Below, piece by piece: positions 13,496 to 20,361 of a stretch of DNA of 27,011 bases (position 1 is the stretch's first letter; each line of letters starts with the position of its first letter). This DNA is from CAZLPY01 sp964561525 (GTDB taxonomy: Bacteria > Patescibacteriota > UBA1384 > CAJBMM01), in NCBI GenBank assembly GCA_964561525.1, contig CAZLPY010000008.1, positions 1 to 27,011 on the forward strand. The letters run 5' to 3'. Position numbers and translations under genes: made by a program. Under the pieces are notes generated by a model. The model saw only the letters and a program-made list of their open reading frames with translations. It ran no database searches and was not told the DNA's origin.

Positions 13496-14842
13496 TTATA
13501 ATTGATCCACTTCGAGATATTCTGGGTCGTGGATAACTACATTTGGATGCGCTGCTTTAATTTTTTCACCTAACATCTGACGAGGGCCCTCCTCACCATG
13601 AATAACGAAAATATCCTTTAGACCGTGAATGTGCCCCATCCACTCCAGCAGCTGAGCTTGATCAGCGTGAGCAGAAAACGCGGAGATGTTGCGAATTTCA
13701 GCCTTAACCTCTACTTCTTGATGCATAATATGCACCTGTTTTTCGCCGTCAACCAAGCGCCGCCCGAGCGTACCTGGTACTTGAAAGCCAACCACACAAA
13801 TAATGGTTGAAGGAAGTCCTGCATAATGCGATAGATGATGCAAAATGCGCCCACCGTTCATCATGCCTGAACCAGCGATAATAACTTTTGGCGCTGCCAC
13901 AAAATTGATCGCCTTCGACTCCTCAACGGTAGTGGAAAATTTGAGATGCGGAAACCCAAAAATGTCATCGCCGTGATCAATATGCACTTGTGATTCGCCA
14001 TCAAACAGCTTTTCATAGCGCCGAAACACGCCAGTTACTTCAATAGCAAGCGGCGAATCGACGTAAATTGGGATATCCGGGATTTCCTTTTTTTCATGCA
14101 GATCGTTAAGGTGATACAGCAACTCTTGCGTGCGCTCTACCGCAAAAGCAGGGATAAGCAGGGTGCCACGAGCGCGGGCAGCATCGTCAATCGCTTTTTT
14201 CAGCTCCGCCCGCCGATCAGTGGTTGGATGTAGCCGGTCGCCATAGGTGGATTCCAAAAACAACACGTCGGCTTCGTTAATCGTCTCTGGTGTATGCATT
14301 AAGGGAACCGGCCAATTGCCCAGATCTCCAGAAAACACAATTTTTTTCCGGTCTACCTCAAGCTCAATTATCGCCGAACCGAGGATGTGCCCGGCATCGC
14401 GAAACAGCGCGGTCACGCCATCTCCAAGCTGCACCGGCCGATCATATTCTACCGGGTGATACAGACTGCTCAACGCTTTGACCTCGTTGAGGGTGTAAAG
14501 CGGATGCGTACCGTGCTCCTTGGCCTGATGAAACTGCAGATCGGCTGCGTCAGCTAAAATGTATTGCGCCAGCTCAGCCGTTGGGGCAGTAGTATAGATT
14601 TTGCCGCGGAATCCATCGTGGTACAGCTTCGGCAGGCGGCCAGTGTGATCAAAATGAGCGTGTGTCAGTAGCACAAATTCGATTTGTCCGGGATCAAACG
14701 GCCACGGATCAGCATTTTTTTGCTCAAGCTCATGGTGACCTTGAAACATGCCACAATCAACCAAAAATTGGCGTTTTCCGTGCTGTAAATAGTAGCACGA
14801 TCCGGTCACTTCACCCGCTGCCCCTAAGAACTGTATTTTCAT
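13496..14842 (-). CDS. MBL-fold beta-CASP ribonuclease (CPSF73/YSH1-like)
   Basis: A 448-aa protein beginning MKIQFLGAAGEVTGSCYYL, the classical start of the beta-CASP RNase family. The zinc motif THAHFDHTGRLP (HxHxDH), DAGHILGSA and FSGDLG follow. A beta-CASP insert is centred on about 200-330 (ESTYGDR, LIPAFAVERTQELLYHL), then IIAGSGMMNGGRILHHL and a C-terminal RMMBL region with ISAFSAHADQ and IVIHGE-type strands. All metal ligands are visible, so it should process or degrade RNA. The start at 14842 is preferred over an ATG nine codons upstream because GGAG precedes it and the family begins at MKIQFLG. Confidence 0.92.
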   Translation of the reverse strand: MKIQFLGAAGEVTGSCYYLQHGKRQFLVDCGMFQGHHELEQKNADPWPFDPGQIEFVLLTHAHFDHTGRLPKLYHDGFRGKIYTTAPTAELAQYILADAADLQFHQAKEHGTHPLYTLNEVKALSSLYHPVEYDRPVQLGDGVTALFRDAGHILGSAIIELEVDRKKIVFSGDLGNWPVPLMHTPETINEADVLFLESTYGDRLHPTTDRRAELKKAIDDAARARGTLLIPAFAVERTQELLYHLNDLHEKKEIPDIPIYVDSPLAIEVTGVFRRYEKLFDGESQVHIDHGDDIFGFPHLKFSTTVEESKAINFVAAPKVIIAGSGMMNGGRILHHLSHYAGLPSTIICVVGFQVPGTLGRRLVDGEKQVHIMHQEVEVKAEIRNISAFSAHADQAQLLEWMGHIHGLKDIFVIHGEEGPRQMLGEKIKAAHPNVVIHDPEYLEVDQL

Positions 14843-14854
14843 AGGAGCTCCAAA

Positions 14855-14945
14855 AATCCGAAATCCCAATATCGAAATCCGAAATAATTAGGATTTTGTA
14901 ATTTCAAATTTGTTTCGAATTTTGAATTTCGTGCTTCGAATTTCA
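14855..14945. repeat. Array of thirteen degenerate heptamers with inverted halves
   Basis: The whole 91-bp gap between two minus-strand genes can be cut into 13 units of 7 bp: AATCCGA, AATCCCA, ATATCGA, AATCCGA, AATAATT, AGGATTT, TGTAATT, TCAAATT, TGTTTCG, AATTTTG, AATTTCG, TGCTTCG, AATTTCA. The left part carries CGAAAT and the right part its inverse ATTTCG, so the two halves can pair. It ends 3 nt from the LOG gene's stop and starts just before the Shine-Dalgarno of the RNase gene. Confidence 0.7.
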
Positions 14946-14948
14946 TCA

Positions 14949-15557
14949 CTAATCTTTCTGCACCACGCTATGGTTAATATTCTCATCCTTTTTAATCAAA
15001 TGCAGCAAGCGCTCTACTAGCTTAGCCGGGTCGTCATCGTAGATGACGTTCCCACTACCACGCTCGGCGGTGTCGAGCAATTCCTTAATGTCAGCGGTAA
15101 TGCCACCAGTGCCAGTCAAAATGCCGATCGGTTTTTTATCCTCAAAAGCGATGGTGAATTCGTTCAGTGTACCCACCCGGCCGCACACGAATATTGCTGC
15201 GTCAGCCGAGCGCACCATTAGCAAATTTCGCCCCGAGTAATCAAAGCCGGTGTAGATGATTAAATCCATGTAGTTGGTAGGTAAATGGTATTTTTTAATA
15301 TGCTCCACTTTGCTTGAGGCCGGCGAGATGCCAATGCTAATGCCACCGTGTTCCTTAGCGCCAATGCAGGCCCAGTAAGGAATGGCGGTGGTGGCTCCGG
15401 TAATCAGTACCGCATCATGCTTGGCAATTTCATGCCCCAGCATTTTGGCTTTGAGATAGGCTCCCGGAGCACAATTATTGCGAGCCGACCCAGAAACCGC
15501 GATTTTATATCGCGGTGCGTGCGGATACGATAGTTCACGTGCGAGATCACTCACCAT
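14949..15557 (-). CDS. SLOG-superfamily LOG-like protein
   Basis: A 202-aa Rossmann-like protein: YKIAVSGSARNNCAPG at 17-32, VLITGATTAIPYWACIGA at 50-67, then SGRNLLMVRSADAAIFVCGR at 108-127 with VGTLNEF. The last part corresponds to the LOG signature PGGxGTxxE; the first two residues are replaced (C-G-R-V-G-T-L-N-E), while Glu133 and the preceding Arg are kept. LOG family members are cytokinin-activating phosphoribohydrolases, misnamed lysine decarboxylases; many bacterial relatives have unknown nucleotide substrates. The gene begins 3 nt after the ferredoxin stop codon and is in the same frame, so the two are translationally coupled. Confidence 0.8.
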   Translation of the reverse strand: MVSDLARELSYPHAPRYKIAVSGSARNNCAPGAYLKAKMLGHEIAKHDAVLITGATTAIPYWACIGAKEHGGISIGISPASSKVEHIKKYHLPTNYMDLIIYTGFDYSGRNLLMVRSADAAIFVCGRVGTLNEFTIAFEDKKPIGILTGTGGITADIKELLDTAERGSGNVIYDDDPAKLVERLLHLIKKDENINHSVVQKD

Positions 15558-15560
15558 AAC

Positions 15561-15803
15561 CTACGCCACCTTCACTTCGGGCCAAACTTGCTTGCCGGCA
15601 TCGTCAGTAACGATAAGTGCGTTAACCGGACACTTTTTGGCTCCTTCAAGCGCTTTTAGTTTTTGCTCTTCGGTGGCTTTGGCTAAGCTAAACCCATCTT
15701 TTATTTTGACAATCCCCTCCGCATCTAGCTCATACGTTTCGCCAGCCATATCGATACAGGCGGTAGTACCGACACATACTTCACGGAGCACTTTAATTTG
15801 CAT
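15561..15803 (-). CDS. Small ferredoxin with three cluster cysteines
   Basis: An 80-aa protein with the monocluster ferredoxin pattern: C10-V-G-T13-T-A-C16 near the start, YELDAEGIVKI in the middle, and AKKCPVNALIV with C58 at the end. The middle cysteine of CxxCxxC is Thr13, leaving three ligands, as in [3Fe-4S] ferredoxins, or a [4Fe-4S] cluster with a non-cysteine ligand. It would carry electrons in the cytoplasm; the TrxR-like reductase at 11246-12202 is a possible partner. GGAGG lies 7-8 nt before the ATG. It is operonic with the LOG-like gene. Confidence 0.82.
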   Translation of the reverse strand: MQIKVLREVCVGTTACIDMAGETYELDAEGIVKIKDGFSLAKATEEQKLKALEGAKKCPVNALIVTDDAGKQVWPEVKVA

Positions 15804-15837
15804 ACAGTTCCCTCCTCAAACTCTACCATCCATATTA

Positions 15838-15873
15838 GACCAATTTGGCCAATTTGACTAATTGGACCAATCA
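15838..15873. repeat. Four 9-bp tandem units overlapping a stop codon
   Basis: GACCAATTT, GGCCAATTT, GACTAATTG, GACCAATCA follow in 9-bp steps. The last unit includes the TGA of the exonuclease gene (15871-15873). The words CCAAT and ATTGG also give it palindromic character. Confidence 0.55.
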
Positions 15874-16440
15874 AAATGGTAATGTAAGTGATGTTACCGC
15901 AACGCGCGGAGTCCAATCCACCATCCAGGTGGTACGTTTTCCTTGGTCTTGATAGTACAACACCCCCTTGTCCCGCCCTTGTAGGAAAAGATCGCGAGTG
16001 ATTTTAACGTCATCTAAACAGTATTTTTTTAACTCCGAAAGCCTGCCTTGCTCATACAGACGGATGGCCTGCAGACCATCGCCTGATTTGCCGATTCCTA
16101 ACGTTTCCCGCGCCAGCGCATCAAGCTTAATGCGGAATCCTTGCGCTATCTTGAATTCAGTGAGAATGTCGAGGGTCGGCAGTTTCAGGATGTTGCCAGA
16201 GTAGTATTTTTGCAACACCGGATAGTCAAACCCATCCAAATTAAATCCAATCACCCGGCTCGATTGCTCTAGCATGCTCCACAGGTCTGACAGTTCGTCC
16301 TCAGCAAAGCAGCGAAATTGATCGTCTATTGCCGTGTAGAGCCCAGCTACTGAAACCGATAACTTGGTAGGATTATATCCGCCCACGGCCAAAAAACTTT
16401 CCTTGGTTTCAATGTCGAGTACTGCAAAATTATCTGTCAT
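15871..16440 (-). CDS. DEDD-type 3'-5' exonuclease (RNase H-like fold)
   Basis: A 189-aa protein with the exonuclease motifs in order: VLDIETK (Asp9, Glu11; Exo I), VIGFNLDGFDYPVL (Asp72; Exo II) and KKYCLDDVKITRDLF (Tyr140 and Asp144, YxxxD; Exo III). This is the DEDDy arrangement of the predicted ribonuclease-H-like family (YprB-type), acting on single-stranded RNA or DNA. It is stand-alone, without a polymerase or helicase domain. No Shine-Dalgarno is present; TACAAT lies 7 nt before the ATG. The gene is divergent to the 309-aa ORFan, and their promoters interlock. Confidence 0.85.
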   Translation of the reverse strand: MTDNFAVLDIETKESFLAVGGYNPTKLSVSVAGLYTAIDDQFRCFAEDELSDLWSMLEQSSRVIGFNLDGFDYPVLQKYYSGNILKLPTLDILTEFKIAQGFRIKLDALARETLGIGKSGDGLQAIRLYEQGRLSELKKYCLDDVKITRDLFLQGRDKGVLYYQDQGKRTTWMVDWTPRVAVTSLTLPF

Positions 16441-16447
16441 GAGGCAT

Positions 16448-16487
16448 ATTGTACGGCATTGCCCCGCAAAACAAAAGGTGATATATC
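16448..16487. promoter_or_regulatory. Interlocking divergent promoters
   Basis: Leftward: TACAAT (16453-16448), 7 nt before the exonuclease ATG. Rightward: TTGCCC (16459-16464), 17 bp, TATATC (16482-16487), start near 16494. The two elements lie within 40 bp, so RNA polymerase cannot easily occupy both at once. Confidence 0.5.
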
Positions 16488-16525
16488 ATAAGCACCTTTA
16501 CAACCTAGATCGTGAGGTAACGACC

Positions 16526-17455
16526 ATGAGTCAGGCACAGCAGCAGTTCGACCAAGCTATGTCAGATCTCGCCCGAGCAGTGGAGACGGGAGAAATCAAG
16601 CCATACGTGGCGAGCCTCGCACTACGCAGCATCGTTAGCTCGGGCTTAGAGGCCATGGAGCATGTTTGGAATCCTGATGATTTTTTCGGGAAACAGGGAC
16701 CCCCCATCCTCTCCATTACGCCGCCTGAGTTCGTGTTTCGCAGCATAGACGAGCAAATCGAGCGCCTGGAAGCAATTCCGCTGTTCCAAACGTATTGCTG
16801 GGACGAGGCACGTAAGCGCGCGGACGACACCATTTTTTACTTGCGGCCACAGCGTTACGACGGCATTTTAGTGGTGCCAAACCCGTTCAAAATCGCCCTG
16901 TCTTATTACGATGCCCTATTTCAGCTCTGCCTGCTCCCAAGCTTCAACTGCGGAACCATGTTCCGTCCGCATGAGCACGATGAGACCTTCGTGCCCTTCG
17001 GACGAGAGTCGGTCCAGGTCGAACGTTGCACCCTGGCGGGTGTAAGGCAGATCAATCGCGGGTATGATGCAAACCTACTCCGCATGCGTCTCGGAACACG
17101 CTTGCCATATCTGCTCAAACCGTGGCAAGCTCTGCAATTGCTCGCCGGTGACGAATGGCCCCTCGACCCCTACACGCTGAGCATTTTTTGGCTCACACAC
17201 GGAGATCAATGGGACAAGCCCCGACCTTCGTCTGGCCCTGTGCCATTTTTGAACCAGTTCGGCTGTGCCGGGATGTACTTTAATAGGCCCGGACGTCTCA
17301 GCTCTGCGGCAAAAGTAGGAATGCCCAAGATGAAATTCGGGTCTGGGGTAGCGCACTTCGGCTACACTGGCCTTGATAACATCGCAGTAGAATATATGGC
17401 CTATCCGACCGGCCTGCTCGAGTACCCGACTTATAAGTCGTATTCAGATCTCTAA
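16526..17455 (+). CDS. Hypothetical protein (309 aa)
   Basis: No family recognised. The N-terminal third is helical (SQAQQQFDQAMSDLARAVE); the centre contains RYDGILVVPNPFKIALSYY and a His/Asp/Glu-rich segment MFRPHEHDETFVPFGRESV that could bind metal; the C-terminal part is rich in Gly, Tyr and Phe. No signal peptide or membrane span. ATG 16526 is chosen because GAGGT precedes it by 7 nt; upstream in-frame ATGs lie inside the divergent exonuclease gene. It has its own promoter and terminator and stands alone, like the other ORFans in the window. Confidence 0.7.
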   Translation: MSQAQQQFDQAMSDLARAVETGEIKPYVASLALRSIVSSGLEAMEHVWNPDDFFGKQGPPILSITPPEFVFRSIDEQIERLEAIPLFQTYCWDEARKRADDTIFYLRPQRYDGILVVPNPFKIALSYYDALFQLCLLPSFNCGTMFRPHEHDETFVPFGRESVQVERCTLAGVRQINRGYDANLLRMRLGTRLPYLLKPWQALQLLAGDEWPLDPYTLSIFWLTHGDQWDKPRPSSGPVPFLNQFGCAGMYFNRPGRLSSAAKVGMPKMKFGSGVAHFGYTGLDNIAVEYMAYPTGLLEYPTYKSYSDL

Positions 17456-17460
17456 TTCGG

Positions 17461-17498
17461 GGCGGCTGCTTGTTCATAGCAGACCGCCTCTTTATTTT
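17461..17498 (+). terminator. Intrinsic terminator of the 309-aa ORFan
   Basis: Stem GGCGG-CTGCT / AGCAG-A-CCGCC with loop TGTTCAT, then TCTTTATTTT. Confidence 0.8.
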
Positions 17499-17539
17499 GA
17501 GATATGATTGGGTATATCATGCTTAGAGAAGGAAAAGCA

Positions 17540-17962
17540 ATGCAATTATGGGTTATCTACGCACTTGGTTCGGCCGTTTTTGCGGCGCTCGTTGCAATAT
17601 TCGGCAAAATTGGGGTGCAGGGAATTGACTCAACACTCGCTACCACCGTGCGAGCAGTTATCATGGCGATATTCTTGGTGTTAGTTTTGCTCGTGCTTGA
17701 TCGCTCGGCGCTCTCAACGCATATTCAATCAAAGACACTTCTTTTCATCGTTTTATCTGGAATTGCTGGAGCATTATCATGGCTATGTTATTTCGTGGCC
17801 TTAAAAATAGGCCCGGCTACCGGCGTAGCAGCGCTTGATCGACTAAGCGTGGTATTTGTGCTGATTTTTGCTGCTTTATTCCTCGCCGAAAAACTAACCT
17901 GGAAATCCGGCATTGGCGCCGGACTTTTGACCATCGGCGCTATTTTGATGAGCATCAAATAA
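17540..17962 (+). CDS. Single-domain EamA family transporter
   Basis: A 140-aa, five-span membrane protein consisting of one EamA domain. It opens MQLWVIYALGSAVFAALVAI, with a GIDSTLATTVRA segment after the first span, and ends with the conserved block ATGVAALDRLSVVFVLIFAALFLAEKLTW and a final helix GIGAGLLTIGAILMSI. Larger EamA proteins contain two such units; half-size ones act as dimers and carry small metabolites or drugs. Substrate unknown. ATG 17540 is preferred over an upstream one because AAGGA precedes it and the first helix begins there. It converges with pepA with only 3 nt between the two stop codons. Confidence 0.88.
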   Translation: MQLWVIYALGSAVFAALVAIFGKIGVQGIDSTLATTVRAVIMAIFLVLVLLVLDRSALSTHIQSKTLLFIVLSGIAGALSWLCYFVALKIGPATGVAALDRLSVVFVLIFAALFLAEKLTWKSGIGAGLLTIGAILMSIK

Positions 17963-17965
17963 TTT

Positions 17966-19546
17966 TTAGAGTGATTGCAGCCAGTGCAGCGCGGTGCGGA
18001 CACCAAAGCCGGTGGCGCCAACTGGAGAATACGAATTAATGGTACGGCGATGAAAGGCAGTGCCGGCAATGTCCATATGCGCCCACGGTACTTCATGTAC
18101 AAAATGTTGCAGGAAAAGACCGGCGGTTATGGTACCAGCTACATGATACTATCCAATATTTTGAATATCCGCTACATCGTTTTTAATGTATTCGTCATAT
18201 TCTTTTACCAAAGGCAGTTCACACAACATCTCACCTGATTCCTGACCAGCACTTAAAATAGCACCTGCCAATGGTCGATTATTTGATAGAAGTGCCGCCA
18301 CTTGATCTCCCAAGGCAACGATACAGGCCCCGGTCAGGGTAGCAAAATCGAGCATCATGTCCGGCTTTTGCAGAGTGGCATAATGTAGTGCGTCGGCCAA
18401 AATGATGCGGCCCTCGGCGTCGGTATTCAATACTTCGATAGTCTTCCCACTCATGGTGCGGATAATATCACCCACGCGGTATGAGCGATCAGAAACCATG
18501 TTTTCCACACAGGCGCAGACGCCATGGATTTCAATATCAGGCTTGAGCTCAGCTAGGGCAGAGAAGATACCAAGCACCGTGGCAGCCCCGGCCATGTCCA
18601 TCTTCATGTCCTCCATCGCCTCAGATGGCTTGATCGAGAGCCCACCGGAGTCAAACGTCACCCCTTTGCCAACCAATGCGACTGATTTTTTCGCGTCGAC
18701 CGGTTTGTAGTGCAGGTGGATTAAAAACGGCCCGTGCTCGGAACCCTGGGCAACCGCTAAAATAGCGTTCGCACCCATTTTTTTCAACTCGTCTCGTCCG
18801 AAGGTCTCGACGGTGATCGAACCGTTCGATTCGTCAGCGATTTTTTCGGCTGCTTCGTTGAGTGCGCGTGGATGCATTTGGGCCGGCGGCTGATTGACCA
18901 GCCCTCGGGTAAAGATGGTAGCCTTAGCCTCTAGAGTGCCTGCTGCGATACCAGACGTGACATCAGACATCGCACCTTCACCATGCACCATATAGGTTAC
19001 CTCAGTAACTTCTACCGGTTGGTCATCCTCCTGCACCGTTTTAAATTCTTGATAATCGTAGTTGCCAAGCAACAGCCCTTCAGTCAACGCCCGAGCCGCA
19101 CCTTCTCGTGTCATTCTGGCTTGTCCAGAATCTTTTTGATTGATTCTGGAGTCGATGCTCTCCCCAGAATGACCGAGAGAAATGGTAAGCCCATCAAAAT
19201 CAATGGCTACAGTACTAGCTCGATTTGATTTGGCTGCTTTGGCAATCGTCCCACCAATCAAGCGGATTTTTTCATGGTCGAGTTCCGCGGTTTTTCCAAG
19301 GCCCGCAAATCCCATCATTTTGGCCTGCATTTTGCCGAGAGTTGGAGTTACAAACAGTTGATTGTGCTTGTGTTTGACTAAATCCTGCACTGAGGAGGCG
19401 ATGCCGCTGGTTGCCTTATCTAGCTGTGAAATGTCTTGCCCCTCAGCTACAAAAAATACCACCAAATCCTGATTGTTGCGACTATCAGGAGTAACTACAA
19501 GCTTCGCTTGATCAAATTTATTCCCTCTCGTCACCGCAATTTTCAT
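17966..19546 (-). pseudogene. pepA: Leucyl aminopeptidase (M17, PepA) interrupted by an in-frame amber codon
   Basis: The first 465 codons encode a near-complete M17 cytosolic aminopeptidase. Metal and catalytic residues are present: VGKGVTFDSGG (Lys294, Asp299), MKMDMAG (Asp317) and the signature NTDAEGR (Asp376, Glu378, Arg380). After DVADIQNIG a TAG occurs at 18151-18149. In the same frame the conserved C-terminus continues for 60 codons (AGTITAGLFLQHFV, VPWAHMDIAGTAF, VGATGFGVRTALHWLQSL) to a TAA at 17968-17966, next to the convergent EamA stop. So one base change breaks an otherwise intact gene. Residues 125-146 come from an inserted palindromic repeat (19109-19174). AAAGGA precedes the start. 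It could be a young pseudogene, a readthrough gene or an assembly error. Confidence 0.85.
19109..19174. repeat. Palindromic element inserted in frame inside pepA
   Basis: Left arm TGTCATTCTGG with internal hairpin ATTCTGG-CTTGT-CCAGAAT (19113-19131); right arm GATTCTGGAG...CCCCAGAATGAC with hairpin ATTCTGG/CCAGAAT (19143-19170). The outer ends GTCATTCTGG and CCAGAATGAC are exact inverses. It encodes 22 residues (GHSGESIDSRIN... to ...QARMT) between the N-terminal domain and the ARALTEG linker, with no frame disruption. Its design matches the intergenic element at 20231-20326. Confidence 0.75.
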
Positions 19547-19562
19547 ATGATTCCTTTTAAAA

Positions 19563-19590
19563 ATTAGAAATTAAGAATTAAAAATTATTT
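19563..19590. repeat. Heptamer array, consensus ATTAAAA
   Basis: Four units in 7-bp steps: ATTAGAA, ATTAAGA, ATTAAAA, ATTATTT, in the gap between pepA and the divergent ORFan. Confidence 0.5.
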
Positions 19591-19594
19591 CCTC

Positions 19595-19622
19595 TTGCTA
19601 TTCTAACAGAAAATGGTAAAGT
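19595..19622 (+). promoter_or_regulatory. Putative promoter of the 152-aa ORFan
   Basis: TTGCTA (19595-19600), 16 bp, TAAAGT (19617-19622); the start codon is at 19668 behind a GGAGG. Confidence 0.4.
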
Positions 19623-19667
19623 TCGATACACCAAGTACTCTTTCCAATTCGATTTCGGAGGTTACCC

Positions 19668-20126
19668 ATGTTCACTAGGGAGCAGGCGAGGCTTGTTATT
19701 GTATCTACTGTAGTGGCTAAGTACGAACCAGCCACCACGGATGAGCAGGGGCCGCGCGATGAGCCTAGGATAATACAACACCCTACACTCGGCGCGCTTA
19801 ACCTATACTCCCAGAGAGTGGGATATGGTGGCAAATTCCATTACATGCATATCATGACACCAGACAGACAGAGATCATGGAATTGGGCCTTTACGTATTG
19901 GTCTAGCGATATCAATCGCAATGACCAGCCAAGGGTCATAAAGAACTATACTTTATGCCTGAAGCTCGAATCACACTCGTTCACAGACGATTACGCACCC
20001 GAGATCGTAGAATGGCATGGCAGGTATTATCGAGTTGACTATGGCACACCCGATTCTTCCGGTTCGGTCATGATACAGCTCGGCGAGGAGGTGCCGCCAG
20101 AAATCGTCGAATCATCACAGAAGTAA
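19668..20126 (+). CDS. Hypothetical protein (152 aa)
   Basis: No family recognised. The sequence is rich in Tyr, His and Trp (NLYSQRVGYGGKFHYMHIM, SWNWAFTYWSSDINR, VEWHGRYYRVDYG) and looks like a small beta-rich soluble domain. No signal peptide or membrane segment. GGAGG lies 6 nt before the ATG. The gene has its own promoter and a strong terminator, and sits alone between pepA and the superoxide dismutase. Confidence 0.68.
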   Translation: MFTREQARLVIVSTVVAKYEPATTDEQGPRDEPRIIQHPTLGALNLYSQRVGYGGKFHYMHIMTPDRQRSWNWAFTYWSSDINRNDQPRVIKNYTLCLKLESHSFTDDYAPEIVEWHGRYYRVDYGTPDSSGSVMIQLGEEVPPEIVESSQK

Positions 20127-20143
20127 CGACACTCTGACCTTAA

Positions 20144-20181
20144 CCCCGCGAACAGTGATGCAATTGTTCGCGGGGTTTTTT
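20144..20181 (+). terminator. Intrinsic terminator of the 152-aa ORFan
   Basis: Perfect 10-bp stem CCCCGCGAAC / GTTCGCGGGG, 12-nt loop, then six T. Confidence 0.9.
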
Positions 20182-20230
20182 ATTACTAAAACTCGTAAAC
20201 AACTCAGTATATTGAGGCGTTGACTCTATT

Positions 20231-20326
20231 TGTCATTCCCGTGGAGACGGGAATCCAGTGTTGTCAGTTAGATGTCACGTAGCGTCTAGTCCATGATTCT
20301 GGATCCCTGCCTACGCAGGGATGACA
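20231..20326. repeat. 96-bp palindromic (REP/MITE-like) element
   Basis: Two 28-nt arms in inverted orientation, TGTCATTCCC... (20231-20258) and ...GCAGGGATGACA (20299-20326), around 40 nt. Each arm is itself a hairpin (ATTCCCGT/ACGGGAAT and ATCCCTGC/GCAGGGAT). The arms differ at seven positions, six of which are three compensating base-pair changes, so the hairpins are kept. No transposase is present, so it may be a non-autonomous element. Confidence 0.75.
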
Positions 20327-20361
20327 GAACTAACCCATGACTGACACTCTGCGATCCACGA

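Noticed and set aside
15555..15563. Ferredoxin-LOG fusion split by TAG
   Set aside because: The two frames are in phase, but ferredoxin has a complete normal length and the LOG gene its own ATG; ordinary tight operon packing explains it.
17966..19546. Genome-wide reassignment of TAG to an amino acid
   Set aside because: TAG ends several normal genes directly before terminators or next genes (sigma factor, 465-aa ORFan, TrxR-like, LOG-like, superoxide dismutase), so it functions as a stop.
20231..20326. Ends of an insertion sequence
   Set aside because: The arms enclose only 40 bp and no transposase frame is present; at most a non-autonomous element.
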